The position numbers and the translations under genes are program-made. Under the pieces are notes generated by a model, which saw only the letters and a list, made by a program, of their open reading frames with translations, was not told the origin of the DNA and made no database searches. From Streptomyces poonensis (GTDB taxonomy: Bacteria > Actinomycetota > Actinomycetes > Streptomycetales > Streptomycetaceae): 64,000 nucleotides of DNA. The stretch lies in contig NZ_BMVW01000009.1 in the NCBI RefSeq assembly GCF_014650915.1, positions 1 through 64,000 on the forward strand. Direction: 5' to 3'. The stretch's first letter is position 1. Each line of letters starts with the position of its first letter. Below are positions 35,053 through 52,689 of this stretch, piece by piece.

Positions 35053-36076
35053 CGGTCCTTTCGGTGGGCCCGGCTCTTCCGCTGGGAAGGGTCGGGTTCT
35101 GCCGAGCGGTCATCAGCTTTGGTCGGAGCTGTAGCCAGCGGTCGAGAGCGGTGAGGTGCTGTTGCTTCAGGCCGTATCGCGGGTCGATCCGGCGTGGAAG
35201 ATCCTGTCCCGGGTGACGGGTGTCCATTCGGACCCGGTGGCGGTCGGTGGTCTCACCGTCGATCCACGCGGAAGGACGTCCAGTTGCCCGGTCGGGGAGG
35301 GGCGGGCCCTCCAGTGCGCTTCGCCCCTCCGGAGAGTGAGGGGAGGTCCGACTGCGTTGCGGAGGAGCGGGTTCAGCGTGGAACTGATCATGATGGCACC
35401 GTAATGGTGTTCCCAGCGTCCGTAACAGGTGGTCGTTACGCGTGCATGGGCGCTAACCAGCCGATACCGCGGCGGTACCCGGGGTTCGCCGGTCGGGGAA
35501 CCGGAGGCACGGGAGGCCGCGGTCCGGGCGCGGGTGCAGCGCGAGACGGTGGCCCGGTGGTGGCTGACGCGCCGGGCGGCCCCGGAATCACCGCCAGGCC
35601 GAACACACCCGCCCGCACGGCGCGAGGTGCGGTACCGCCGACGTCTGCGCCGACTGCCTCAACGGCGCCTTGGACCGACTCCGATGCGGCACCACCTTCG
35701 AGCCATCATCTGAACCCGAAGCCGGAGCCGGATCCACATCTCTCGTGGCATGGGGAAAGTGCCTCCCGAGCAGGCGATCCCTCGATCGGCAAGCAGACGG
35801 CAGGCAAGGGGCAGGGTTTTCGGCAAGTGGCCCGTGAAACGCCGGCGGGCGACGGCAAGGGGCCGCCAGCGACTCGTCCAGGGCCCCGCAAGGTAAGTGG
35901 CGCACGATGTTCCGGCGTCTGGAGATACTGCTGGTCCAGGGCCGATGACGCCCCTGCTGACGGTCTCGACGACCGCTCACCAGCCTTCGGATCGATCTCG
36001 CGCTCACGTTTCCGACAGGGAGCCTTTTCTTGCTGAGTCCAGCACTTGCAGCTCCGGGCCTGTGCATGGCAAGCCG
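35053..36076. other. ~1 kb between regulator and PKS region, no convincing gene
   Basis: No frame shows sustained coding bias together with a start and ribosome site. The part next to 35052 should hold the SARP gene promoter. The remainder probably consists of decayed coding DNA, as relics of a PAS-LuxR regulator begin at its right end. Confidence 0.45.
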
Positions 36077-36433
36077 CGATATTACACCGACCGTCCAGCA
36101 GGGAAACCAGAAATGTCTCCGGCACTTCATCGGTTCGTCCGAGGACATATACGGCCGTGATCTCCGCGACGTGCCGCACCCGAGCGTGCAGCAGCCGTCG
36201 GTGTGTCGATTCCCCGCATCACTGCAAGGCAGGCACCAGCGATTCGTCGTGCCCGTCGCCGCCATGGGGTCCGGCGAGAAGTCCACCTCCACTGTCTTCC
36301 TCACCGAGGTCGGCGGTGCGTGGTGGCCTGTCCGACAGGACCGCGACACCGGTCAGGATGCCCATGCCCATGCCCATGGCCGGGGACGGCGAGGGGGCAC
36401 GTGTGCTGCCCGAGCGCGAGAAGACTCTCCGCG

Positions 36434-44359
<7,926 letters not shown>

Positions 44360-44404
44360 ACCCGCCCACCGCCCCCCGTTCGTTGATGGAGAAGAGGACC
44401 TGCG

Positions 44405-46498
44405 ATGGATGACCACGGCCAGCAGGACAAGGTTGTCGAGTATCTGAGGCGCGTCACGGTCGACCTGCGCACCGCCCGCCAGCGCATCGAGGAACTGGAG
44501 CTGAAGGGACGCGAGCCGATCGCGATCGTCGGCATGGCGTGCCGGTACCCGGGCGGTGTGCGCTCGCCGGAGGACCTCTGGCAGCTGGTCGTGGACGGGA
44601 TCGACGCGGTCACCGAGTTCCCGGCGAACCGCGGCTGGGACCTCGACACCCTCTACGACGCCGACCCCGGGCACGTGGGCACGTCCTACTCGCGGGCCGG
44701 CGGCTTCCTCCACGACGCGGGCGACTTCGACGCCGAGTTCTTCGGGATGAGCCCGCGGGAGGCCATGGCGACGGACGCGCAGCAGCGGCTGCTGCTGGAG
44801 ACGTCGTGGGAGGCGCTGGAACGGGCGGGGATCGACCCGGTGTCGCTGCGCGGCAGCCGCGCCGGTGTGTACGCGGGCGTGATGTACAGCGACTACCGGG
44901 AACTGCTCGCCGACGACGGCTTCGAGGGCTACCGCACCAACGGCAGCCTGCCCAGCGTCGCCTCGGGCCGCGTGGCCTACACCCTGGGGCTGGAGGGGCC
45001 CGCGGTCACGGTCGACACGGCGTGCTCGTCGTCGCTGGTGACACTGCACCTGGCCGCGCAGGCGCTGCGCAACGGCGACTGCACGCTGGCGCTGGCCGGC
45101 GGCGTGACGGTGATGTCCACGCCCAGCACCTTCGTGGAGTTCTCGCGCCAGCGCGCCCTCTCCGCGGACGGCCGCTGCAAGGCGTTCTCCGACTCCGCCG
45201 ACGGCACCGGCTGGGCCGAGGGCGTGGGCATGCTCGTGCTGGAGCGCCTGTCGGACGCACAGCGGCTCGGCCACCCGGTGCTCGCGGTGGTGCGGGGCTC
45301 GGCGGTGAACCAGGACGGCGCATCGAACGGCCTCACCGCCCCGAACGGCCCGTCGCAGCAACGGGTCATCAAGCTGGCACTGGACAGCGCCGGACTGGCA
45401 GCGTCCGACGTGGACGTCGTCGAGGCGCACGGCACGGGCACGGAGCTGGGCGACCCGATCGAGGCACAGGCGCTGCTGGCGACCTACGGCCGTGACCGTG
45501 AGACGCCGGTCCTGCTCGGTTCGGTGAAGTCGAACATCGGGCACACGCAGGCGGCGGCGGGTGTCGCCGGCGTGATCAAGATGGTGATGGCGATGCGGCA
45601 CGGGCTCGTGCCGAAGTCGCTCCACGCCGACACACCGTCGTCCCATGTCGACTGGACTGCGGGTGCGGTGACACTCGCGGCGGAGGCGAGCCCGTGGCCG
45701 GCGGTGGACCGGCCGCGGCGGGCGGCGGTGTCGTCGTTCGGCATCTCCGGCACCAACGCGCACACCATCCTGGAGCAGGCGCCGGACGCCGGGCCGCGCA
45801 CCGAAGCGCCGGTCGACGCAGTCGTGCCGTGGGTACTGTCCGGGCACACGCCGGCGGCGTTGCGCGCACAGGCGGAGCAGCTGGCACTGCGGCTGGACAC
45901 GGGTGCGCACCCGGCGGACATCGGCCTCACCCTGGCCACCGGCCGAGCACACCTCGCGCACCGGGCCGCGTTCGTCGGCCGTGACGGCGCCGACCTGGCG
46001 GCGAAGCTGACGTCCTGGACGGGCACCGAAGGGGAAGCCGGTGACGGTCGGCTGGGCGTCGTGTTCACGGGTCAGGGTTCGCAGCGGTTGGGGATGGGGC
46101 GTGCGTTGTATGCGCGGTTCCCGGTGTTCGCGGGCGCTTTTGATGCGGTGATCGCGGAGTTGGGTGCGGATGTCCGGGTGGTGATGTGGGGCGAGGATCC
46201 CGACGCGTTGAACCGGACCGGGTGGTCGCAGCCGGCGTTGTTCGCGCTGGAGGTGGCGTTGTATCGGCTGGTGGAGTCGTGGGGTGTGCGGCCGGAGGTG
46301 GTGGCCGGGCATTCGCTGGGTGAGATCGTCGCGGCGCATGTGGCGGGTGTGTTGTCGCTGGGGGATGCGTGCCGGTTGGTGCGTGCGCGGGCCCGGTTGA
46401 TGGATGGCTGCCGGAGGGCGGGGCGATGCTCGCGGTGTCCGCGGCGGAGGCGGATGTCGTCGCCGTGTTGCCGGAGGGCGCGTGCATTGCGGCGGTGA
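44405..46498 (+). CDS. Type I PKS, N-terminal part: docking, KS and start of AT (frameshifted gene, part 1)
   Basis: 697 codons. Starts with a coiled-coil docking domain (VVEYLRRVTVDLRTARQRIE), then KS with VDTACSSS, EAHGTGT and NIGHTQAAAG, all catalytic residues present. The AT domain follows (VVFTGQGSQRLGMG, GHSLGEIVAAHVAG) but breaks at RARARLMDGC, after which about 30 residues of nonsense lead to a stop at 46498. One base is missing between 46405 and 46408: restoring it gives LMDALPEGGAML-type AT sequence, which continues in the frame of the next entry. The ATG follows GAAGAGGACCTGCG, 45 bp after the preceding PKS stop. Either a real disabling mutation or a sequence error. Confidence 0.85.
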   Translation: MDDHGQQDKVVEYLRRVTVDLRTARQRIEELELKGREPIAIVGMACRYPGGVRSPEDLWQLVVDGIDAVTEFPANRGWDLDTLYDADPGHVGTSYSRAGGFLHDAGDFDAEFFGMSPREAMATDAQQRLLLETSWEALERAGIDPVSLRGSRAGVYAGVMYSDYRELLADDGFEGYRTNGSLPSVASGRVAYTLGLEGPAVTVDTACSSSLVTLHLAAQALRNGDCTLALAGGVTVMSTPSTFVEFSRQRALSADGRCKAFSDSADGTGWAEGVGMLVLERLSDAQRLGHPVLAVVRGSAVNQDGASNGLTAPNGPSQQRVIKLALDSAGLAASDVDVVEAHGTGTELGDPIEAQALLATYGRDRETPVLLGSVKSNIGHTQAAAGVAGVIKMVMAMRHGLVPKSLHADTPSSHVDWTAGAVTLAAEASPWPAVDRPRRAAVSSFGISGTNAHTILEQAPDAGPRTEAPVDAVVPWVLSGHTPAALRAQAEQLALRLDTGAHPADIGLTLATGRAHLAHRAAFVGRDGADLAAKLTSWTGTEGEAGDGRLGVVFTGQGSQRLGMGRALYARFPVFAGAFDAVIAELGADVRVVMWGEDPDALNRTGWSQPALFALEVALYRLVESWGVRPEVVAGHSLGEIVAAHVAGVLSLGDACRLVRARARLMDGCRRAGRCSRCPRRRRMSSPCCRRARALRR

Positions 46499-49400
46499 AC
46501 GGGCCGTCGTCCGTGGTGGTCGCGGGGGCGGAAGACGCCGTGGAGGGTGTCGCGCGGCAGGCGGCCGGGCTGGGTTGGAAGCACAAGCGGTTGTCGGTGT
46601 CGCACGCGTTCCATTCGCCGTTGATGGATCCGATGCTGGAGGAGTTCGCGGCCGCCCTCGATGGCATCGAGTTCCATGAGCCGGTGATCCGGCTGATGTC
46701 GGGTGATCCGACGAGTGCGGAGTACTGGGTCCGGCATGTGCGGGGGGCCGTGCGGTTCGCCGACGCGGTGCGGGCGATGGTGGACAGTGGTGTGGGCACG
46801 TTCCTGGAGCTGGGGCCGGACGGCACGCTGTCGACGATGGTCCAGGAGTCCGCCGGGGTGACGACCGTGCCGGTGCTGCGGCGTGGCCGGGACGAGGAGA
46901 CGGCTGCGGTCACGGCGCTGGCGGTGCTGCACGCCCACGGTGTCACGGTGGACTGGCCGGCGTTCTTCGCCGGCACGGGCGCCCGCCGGGTGGACCTGCC
47001 GACGTACGCCTTCCAGCACACCTACTACTGGCCGGAGACGTACGGGTCGGCCGGTGACGTGTCCGGGGCCGGGCTCGAGTCCGTGGAGCACCCGCTGCTC
47101 GGCGCTGCCGTCGAGCTGCCGGACGGCGGCGGTGTCATCCTCACCGGTCGGCTGTCGCTGCGGACGCACCCGTGGCTGGCGGATCATGTGGTGGACGGCC
47201 GGGTGCTGTTCCCCGGCACCGGGTTCGTGGAGCTGGCGCTGCGCGCCGGAGACGAGATCGGCCTGCAGCAGATCGAGGAGATGACGCTGGCCGTCCCGCT
47301 CGTACTGCCCGAGACCGGTGCGGTCGCCGTGCAGGTGCGGGTCTCGGCCCCCGACGCGAACGGCCGCGCCGGACTCGACATCTTCTCCCGCGACTCCGGC
47401 GACGGGGAGGAGTGGATCCGGCACGCCACCGGCGTCCTCGGTGCGGCGGCCGTCGAGCCGGTCTGGGACGCGGGGCACTGGCCGCCGGCCGGGGCCGTCG
47501 CGCTCGACCTCGCCGGCTTCTACGACGGAACCGGCTACGGACCGACCTTCCAGGGCGTCACTGCCGCCTGGCGTGTCGGCGACGACGTGTTCGCCGAGGT
47601 CACGCTGCCGGAGCGGGTCCGTGACGTGGCGGCCTTCGGCATCCACCCCGCGCTGCTCGACGCCGTGCTCCACGGGGCCGCGTTCCTCGAGGCCGCCGAG
47701 CCCGGCACGCTGCTGCCGTACGCGTGGACGGGCGTGGGACTGCACGCGAGCGGCGCGGCCACCGTGCGGGTGCGACTGAGCGGCTCCGCGGCCGCCGGCA
47801 TCGAGATCGCGGTCGCCGACGGCACCGGCGGGCCCGTCGCGACGGTCGGAACGCTGCACCTGCGAGCCCCCGAACGCCTGGACCGCGTGGACTCGTTGTA
47901 TCGGGTGGAGTGGTCGGTGCCGGTGTCGGCGGTGGATGCGGGTGATGTGCGGTTCGTGGAGTTGGTGGGTGGTGAGGATGTGGTGGCGTCGGCGCATGCG
48001 CTGGCGGTGCGGGCATTGGAGGTGGTGCGGGGGCCGGATGCGCGGGTGGTGTTCGTGACCCGGGGTGTGGTCAGCGGGGCGGATCCGGCGGCGGCGGTGG
48101 TGTGGGGGCTGGTGCGGTCGGCGCAGACCGAGGCGCCGGGCCGGTTCCACCTGGTGGACGTGGAGGACGGCGGGGAGCCGGTGGTCACGGACGAGCCCCA
48201 GGTGGTGGTGCGCGGCGGCGCGGCGTTCGGGGCGCGGCTGGTGCGGGCCGAGGCGGCGGCGCCGCGGCCGTGGAACGCTGACGGGACGGTGCTGATCACC
48301 GGCGGGGTGGGCGGCCTGGGGGCGCTGGTGGCGCGGCATGTGGTGGCCGCGCACGGGGTGCGCCGGCTGCTGCTGCTGAGCCGGCGGGGCCCGGCCGCCG
48401 AGGGCGCGGCGGAGCTGGTCGCGGAGCTGGCCGGGCTGGGCGCCGAGGCCGAGGTGGTGGCGTGTGATGTGGCGGACCGGACGGCGCTGGCGGCGGTGCT
48501 GGCCGGGCGGTCGGTGGCGGGAGTGGTGCATGCGGCCGGGGTGCTGGACGACGGGGTGCTGGAGTCGCTGACGCCGGAGCGGCTGGAGCGGGTGCTGCGG
48601 CCGAAGGTGGATGCGGCGTGGCACCTGCACGAGCTGGTCGGGGAGGCGGCGCACTTCGTGGTGTTCTCGTCGGTGGCGGGGGTGCTGGGCGCGGCCGGGC
48701 AGGCCAACTATGCGGCGGGCAATGCGTTCCTGGATGCGCTGGCGGTGCACCGCCGGGCGCTGGGCCGGCCGGCGGTGTCGCTGGCCTGGGGGCCGTGGGA
48801 GCCGGGTGCGGGCATGACCGGGGAGCTGGCCGGGGCGGATCTGGCGCGGATGCGGCGGGCGGGGGTGCTGCCGCTGACCGCGGCCGAGGGGCTGGCCCTG
48901 TTCGACGCCGCGGACGGCCCGGCGGCGGTGCCGGTCAGGCTGGACCCGGCCGGCCTGCGGGGCTCGGGCGAGGTGCCGGCACTCCTGCGCAACCTCGTCC
49001 GCACCCCGGTACGCCGTGCGGCGGCCACCGCGCCGAACGGCGGCGGGATCGTCGCGGCACTCGCCGCGGCCGCGCCCGCCGACCGGCCGGAGCTGGTGCT
49101 GGAGCTGATCCGCGGGCACGCCGCCGCCGTCCTCGGACACGGTGACGCGGCAGAGCTCTCACCGCACCGGCGGTTCCAGGACCTCGGGTTCGACTCGCTG
49201 ATCGCTGTCGAGTTCCGCAACCGCATCGGTGAGGCCATCGGTCAACGGCTCCCCGCGGCACTGCTGTTCGACTATCCGACACCGGCCGAGCTGGTCGACC
49301 ATCTGCTGCCCAGGCTGGTCGCCGACGAACCGACCGGACCGGCGGCGCTGCTGGCGGACCTGGATCGGCTGGAGCGCGCGCTGGACGAGCTCACGGTGGA

Positions 49401-49554
49401 CGACGAGCGGCTGCATCGGCAGATCGCCGGCCGGCTGGACGTGCTCCGCAGCAGGTGGGCGGCAGATCAGCAGGAAGAGGACGGCTTCGATGTCGAGTCG
49501 GCCACCGACGATGACATGTTCCGCATGCTCGACGACGAGCTGGGTCTGAACTAG
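46408..49554 (+). CDS. Type I PKS, C-terminal part: rest of AT, DH, KR, ACP (frameshifted gene, part 2)
   Basis: Continues the preceding gene in the shifted frame; no ribosome site supports independent translation. Domains: remaining AT with SHAFHSPLMDPML (malonyl-CoA type), DH with LADHVVDGRVLFPG and IHPALLDAVLH, KR with LITGGVGGLGALVA and VLDDGVLESL (B-type), SSVAGVLGAAGQANYAAGN, and ACP with LGFDSLIAVEFRNR. There is no ER and no thioesterase. The C-terminal ~70 residues (DDDMFRMLDDELGLN end) form another docking segment, implying a following PKS protein that is not in this window. Codon use shifts within the gene: AT and KR stretches favour G-ending codons, DH and ACP stretches C-ending codons. 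Confidence 0.85.
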   Translation: MPEGGAMLAVSAAEADVVAVLPEGACIAAVNGPSSVVVAGAEDAVEGVARQAAGLGWKHKRLSVSHAFHSPLMDPMLEEFAAALDGIEFHEPVIRLMSGDPTSAEYWVRHVRGAVRFADAVRAMVDSGVGTFLELGPDGTLSTMVQESAGVTTVPVLRRGRDEETAAVTALAVLHAHGVTVDWPAFFAGTGARRVDLPTYAFQHTYYWPETYGSAGDVSGAGLESVEHPLLGAAVELPDGGGVILTGRLSLRTHPWLADHVVDGRVLFPGTGFVELALRAGDEIGLQQIEEMTLAVPLVLPETGAVAVQVRVSAPDANGRAGLDIFSRDSGDGEEWIRHATGVLGAAAVEPVWDAGHWPPAGAVALDLAGFYDGTGYGPTFQGVTAAWRVGDDVFAEVTLPERVRDVAAFGIHPALLDAVLHGAAFLEAAEPGTLLPYAWTGVGLHASGAATVRVRLSGSAAAGIEIAVADGTGGPVATVGTLHLRAPERLDRVDSLYRVEWSVPVSAVDAGDVRFVELVGGEDVVASAHALAVRALEVVRGPDARVVFVTRGVVSGADPAAAVVWGLVRSAQTEAPGRFHLVDVEDGGEPVVTDEPQVVVRGGAAFGARLVRAEAAAPRPWNADGTVLITGGVGGLGALVARHVVAAHGVRRLLLLSRRGPAAEGAAELVAELAGLGAEAEVVACDVADRTALAAVLAGRSVAGVVHAAGVLDDGVLESLTPERLERVLRPKVDAAWHLHELVGEAAHFVVFSSVAGVLGAAGQANYAAGNAFLDALAVHRRALGRPAVSLAWGPWEPGAGMTGELAGADLARMRRAGVLPLTAAEGLALFDAADGPAAVPVRLDPAGLRGSGEVPALLRNLVRTPVRRAAATAPNGGGIVAALAAAAPADRPELVLELIRGHAAAVLGHGDAAELSPHRRFQDLGFDSLIAVEFRNRIGEAIGQRLPAALLFDYPTPAELVDHLLPRLVADEPTGPAALLADLDRLERALDELTVDDERLHRQIAGRLDVLRSRWAADQQEEDGFDVESATDDDMFRMLDDELGLN

Positions 49555-49592
49555 GAACGTGTCTCGGTGACGGGTGCCTGATCGGGCAGCCG

Positions 49593-49636
49593 TCGGCGGT
49601 GGGAGCCGGGCGATCACGCCCGGCTCCCACCGCCGA
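49593..49636 (+). terminator. Strong hairpin terminator after the PKS genes
   Basis: A perfect 20-bp inverted repeat (arms 49593-49612 and 49617-49636, left arm TCGGCGGTGGGAGCCGGGCG) with loop ATCA, 39 bp after the PKS stop. It ends the PKS transcript. Confidence 0.9.
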
Positions 49637-50094
49637 ATGCTCGGATTCGTCCCGTCCCGTCGGTCCATGGCCCGGTGGGGACGTGGTGCACGGGTGCGCC
49701 CGGCTGTTCAGCCGGTCATGGCAGCGATGCCGGCTGTTCCGGTGTGTCGTGCCGGAAGACCTCGAGGAGGCTGTGTCAGGCGGCCGGTGGCCGCCATCGC
49801 CGCGGGCGCCGTGGCGCCGTCCTGTCCCCGCAGCGGGAGCCGGCGGCCGTACCGACCCCGTAGCCGAAGCCGGTGGCCGTTCTGGCAGATCACCATGGGT
49901 CCGAGGACGGGCTCGACGACGGATTTCCGACGGGTGCAGGCAGCTTGCAGCTTTGCCGGGCTTGGTCCGCAGCTTCCGGGTCATGTGCTCGCCCTCGACG
50001 TGGCGTCCTTGTCATGCGTCCACGGGGTGAGGGCGGGGCCTGCTCGTCGTGGCCGGGCGGCCGGTGGCCATGGAGGTGCCGGGCCCGCAGCCAG
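49637..50094. other. No recognisable gene
   Basis: About 460 bases with no start-plus-bias combination and no family motif that I recognise. It separates the PKS terminator from transposase relics and is probably decayed sequence. Confidence 0.4.
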
Positions 50095-50530
50095 CCGGCG
50101 TTCGACTTCTCCGAGATGCTCGACCAGTTCGCCGCGAACACCGGTTGTCGCCCCAAGCAGGTGCTTGCCGCGAACACCGGTTGTCGCCCCAAAGCAGGTG
50201 CTCGTCGACGCCGTTTACTGCTCCGAGGCCGTCGCGAGGCCGTCGCGAGGCCGTGAAGCGGCTTGGGCGTCGTACGCCTGGATGCAGGCGCCATCGCTGT
50301 CCTTCGTGACCCGGAGTCGGGGGCGGGCGGGGCCGGCCTGAGCCTTCGGCTCGGCGGCAAAGCCCTGACGGCAGTCCGCTCGTCGCCGACGGCGGCGTCC
50401 TTCGTCGTCCGCGCGAGCGTGGCCACACGCCTTGTCGGCGGCCTCGGCCTCGATCCGCGTGGGCGGCCCGCAGCTCCGCGAGCCGCTTCTCGCGGCGCTC
50501 CGGCACGGCCGGCATGCCGGTGGCCATGCC
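50095..50530. pseudogene. Scrambled IS1182/IS4-like transposase relics in both orientations
   Basis: Plus strand 50095-50215 reads FSEMLDQFAANTGCRPKQVL, a duplicated copy of ANTGCRPK, and VDAVYCSEAVA. This corresponds to the DQ-NTG-RPKQVLADAGY-SE segment of IS1182-type transposases. Minus strand 50530 to 50256 reads VPERREKRLAELRAA, RIEAEAADKACGHARADDE and RVTKDSDGACIQAYDAQAA, which lie just before that segment in intact transposases. The two parts are thus inverted relative to each other and carry frameshifts and small duplications. Non-functional. Confidence 0.7.
50132..50204. repeat. 36/37-bp tandem duplication, with 11-bp triplet repeat nearby
   Basis: CCGCGAACACCGGTTGTCGC opens both copies (50132 and 50168); the second copy differs by one inserted A and one base change. 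Nearby, GAGGCCGTCGC occurs three times at 50225-50257, the third copy imperfect. Both lie in the transposase relic. Confidence 0.85.
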
Positions 50531-50609
50531 GCAGCGTTACGTGGGCCGGCCACCATGCACACACCGGGGCCGCTGCCGCACACGACGTGCGGCAGCGGCA
50601 CCACAGCGA

Positions 50610-51383
50610 CTACCTGATGGCGGGCCCCTTGGAGGCGGCGGACAGCGTGGCCGCCAACTCGGCGTTCACCTCGGCCTGGTGCGCGGCCAGGTAGAAGTGG
50701 CCGCCGGGGAACGTGCGGATGCGGAAGGCGGCGGTGGAGTGCTCGCGCCACCGGTCGGCCTCCGCGACGGTTGTCTTCGGGTCGCCGTCCCCCACCAGCA
50801 CCGTGATCGGGCAGTCGACTGTGCGGTTCGGCACGGCCTGGTAGGTCTCGATGACCCGGTAGTCGCTGCGCACCGCCGGCATGGTCATCCTCAGGATCTC
50901 TTCGTCGCCCAGTAGGTCCGCCTGGGTACCGTTGAGCTGCCGCAACTCGTCGAGCAGGCCCTTGTCGTCGCGCAGGTGCACCTGCTCGTCCCGGTGCGTG
51001 GCCGGCGCGCGCCGGCCGGATGCCACGATCGCTCGGGGCGCGGCCGGTGTGTCAGCGAGTGAGAGGGCCGTCTCGAACGCGAGCACCGCGCCCATGCTGT
51101 GTCCGAAGTAGACAGTCGGCAAGGGCCTTTCCTGCTCGAGGAGCGGCGCGATGTGACTGACGTACTCTGCGACGCTGCGCACCAGCGGCTCACGTCTGCG
51201 GTCCTGGCGGCCGGGGTACTGGAGGACCACGACGTCGGCGGCGGCGGCGTGGGCCAGTGCGACGGGGTGGTAGAAGCTCGCGGAGCCGCCCGCATGCGGA
51301 AAGCAGACGAGCCGTACGCGGGCACTGGCGTTGGGCCGGAAGCGGCGCAGCCAGCGCTCTGCGTCGGTGCCGGGCATGGGCAT
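50610..51383 (-). CDS. Type II (editing) thioesterase
   Basis: 257-residue alpha/beta hydrolase of the GrsT/RifR type. It shows VCFPHAGGSASFY, YPGRQDRRREPLV, the nucleophile in FGHSMGAVLAFE (Ser ~96), LVGDGDPKTTV with the acid region, and the catalytic His in FPGGHFYLAAHQ. Type II thioesterases remove stalled or wrongly loaded acyl groups from PKS carrier domains. The ATG at 51383 follows AGGAGACCTC. It is transcribed toward the PKS genes. It cannot replace the missing chain-ending thioesterase domain with certainty. Seems intact. Confidence 0.93.
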   Translation of the reverse strand: MPMPGTDAERWLRRFRPNASARVRLVCFPHAGGSASFYHPVALAHAAAADVVVLQYPGRQDRRREPLVRSVAEYVSHIAPLLEQERPLPTVYFGHSMGAVLAFETALSLADTPAAPRAIVASGRRAPATHRDEQVHLRDDKGLLDELRQLNGTQADLLGDEEILRMTMPAVRSDYRVIETYQAVPNRTVDCPITVLVGDGDPKTTVAEADRWREHSTAAFRIRTFPGGHFYLAAHQAEVNAELAATLSAASKGPAIR

Positions 51384-51609
51384 GAGGTCTCCTCGGGGCA
51401 GTCGTCAGAGACGAGTACGTCCCCTTCCTGACTGGAAAATCCCCAGTCCCGATGAGTAACCGTGCCGATTCCCAGTGATGCACTAGGGTGCCCCGACTTC
51501 CGTTGACACCACGGACTTGCGGCTGTGAATGTCACCTCCAAGGACTGCTCCCGCAAAAACTCACTGGGCGTAGCGGTCGTCTTCTCCCGTGGCGGCGTAA
51601 GGGGATTTC

Positions 51610-52644
51610 GTGTCCAAACGTGCTCTTATCACTGGGGTCACCGGCCAGGACGGCTCGTACCTCGCGGAACACCTGCTGGCGCAGGGCTACCAGGTATGGG
51701 GCCTGATGCGAGGGCAGGCCAACCCGCGAAAGTCACGGATCAGCCGCCTCGTATCTGAACTGTCCTTTGTGGACGGTGACCTCATGGACCAGGCCAGCCT
51801 GGTCTCGGCGCTGGACCACGTCCAGCCCGACGAGGTGTACAACCTCGGTGCCATCTCGTTCGTGCCGATGTCGTGGCAGCAGCCGGAACTGGTGACGGAG
51901 ATCAACGGCGCCGGCGTGCTGCGCATGCTGGAGGCCATTCGAATGGTGAGTGGACTGAACACGTCCAGGTCGACCCGATCCGGTGGGATCCGGTTCTACC
52001 AGGCTTCGTCCTCGGAGATGTTCGGCAAGGTCGCGGAGACTCCGCAGAGGGAGTCGACTCAGTTCCACCCCCGTAGCCCGTACGGGGTGGCCAAGGCCTA
52101 TGGCCACTTCATCACGCGCAACTACCGTGAGTCGTTCAACATGTACGGCGTCTCCGGGATCCTGTTCAACCACGAGTCCCCGCGCCGCGGTGCCGAGTTC
52201 GTGACCAGGAAGATCTCACTGGCCGTCGCGCAGATCAAGCTGGGACTGCAGGACAAACTGGCGCTGGGCAACCTCGATGCGGTGCGTGACTGGGGCTTCG
52301 CCGGTGACTACGTCAAGGCGATGCACCTGATGCTCCAGCAGGACGAGCCGGGCGACTACGTGATCGGGACCGGCGTGATGCACTCGGTCCGCGACGCGGT
52401 ACGGATCGCCTTCGACGCCGTGGGCCTCGACTGGGAGGACCACGTCGTGATCGACCCGTCGCTGGTCCGCCCGGCCGAAGTGGAGACGCTGTGCGCCGAC
52501 TCCAGCATGGCCCGGGCCGCGCTGGACTGGGCACCCACGGTGAAGTTCGAGGAACTGATGCAGATGATGGTCGAGTCGGACCTGCAGCAGGCATCGCGGA
52601 CGCGCGACTACGGCGAGCTGCTGGCGGCCGCCGACAGCTGGTGA
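51610..52644 (+). CDS. GDP-mannose 4,6-dehydratase (polyene NysDIII-type)
   Basis: 344-residue short-chain dehydrogenase-type enzyme converting GDP-mannose to GDP-4-keto-6-deoxymannose. The N-terminal NADP motif ITGVTGQDGSYLAEHLLAQG, SSSEMFGKV, the catalytic SPYGVAKAYGHF (Tyr ~158, Lys ~162) and LFNHESPRRG are present. The sequence, including VWGLMRGQANPRKSRISRL, is like the dehydratases that start mycosamine synthesis in polyene macrolide clusters. GTG at 51610 with AAGGGGATTTC before it. No mycosamine aminotransferase or glycosyltransferase gene accompanies it here, so the sugar pathway looks incomplete in this window. A general fucose/rhamnose role is less likely. Confidence 0.9.
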   Translation: MSKRALITGVTGQDGSYLAEHLLAQGYQVWGLMRGQANPRKSRISRLVSELSFVDGDLMDQASLVSALDHVQPDEVYNLGAISFVPMSWQQPELVTEINGAGVLRMLEAIRMVSGLNTSRSTRSGGIRFYQASSSEMFGKVAETPQRESTQFHPRSPYGVAKAYGHFITRNYRESFNMYGVSGILFNHESPRRGAEFVTRKISLAVAQIKLGLQDKLALGNLDAVRDWGFAGDYVKAMHLMLQQDEPGDYVIGTGVMHSVRDAVRIAFDAVGLDWEDHVVIDPSLVRPAEVETLCADSSMARAALDWAPTVKFEELMQMMVESDLQQASRTRDYGELLAAADSW

Positions 52645-52689
52645 CACCGTGACCGGGACGTTGTCCGGCCCCGGCCTCCGCACGCGGAT

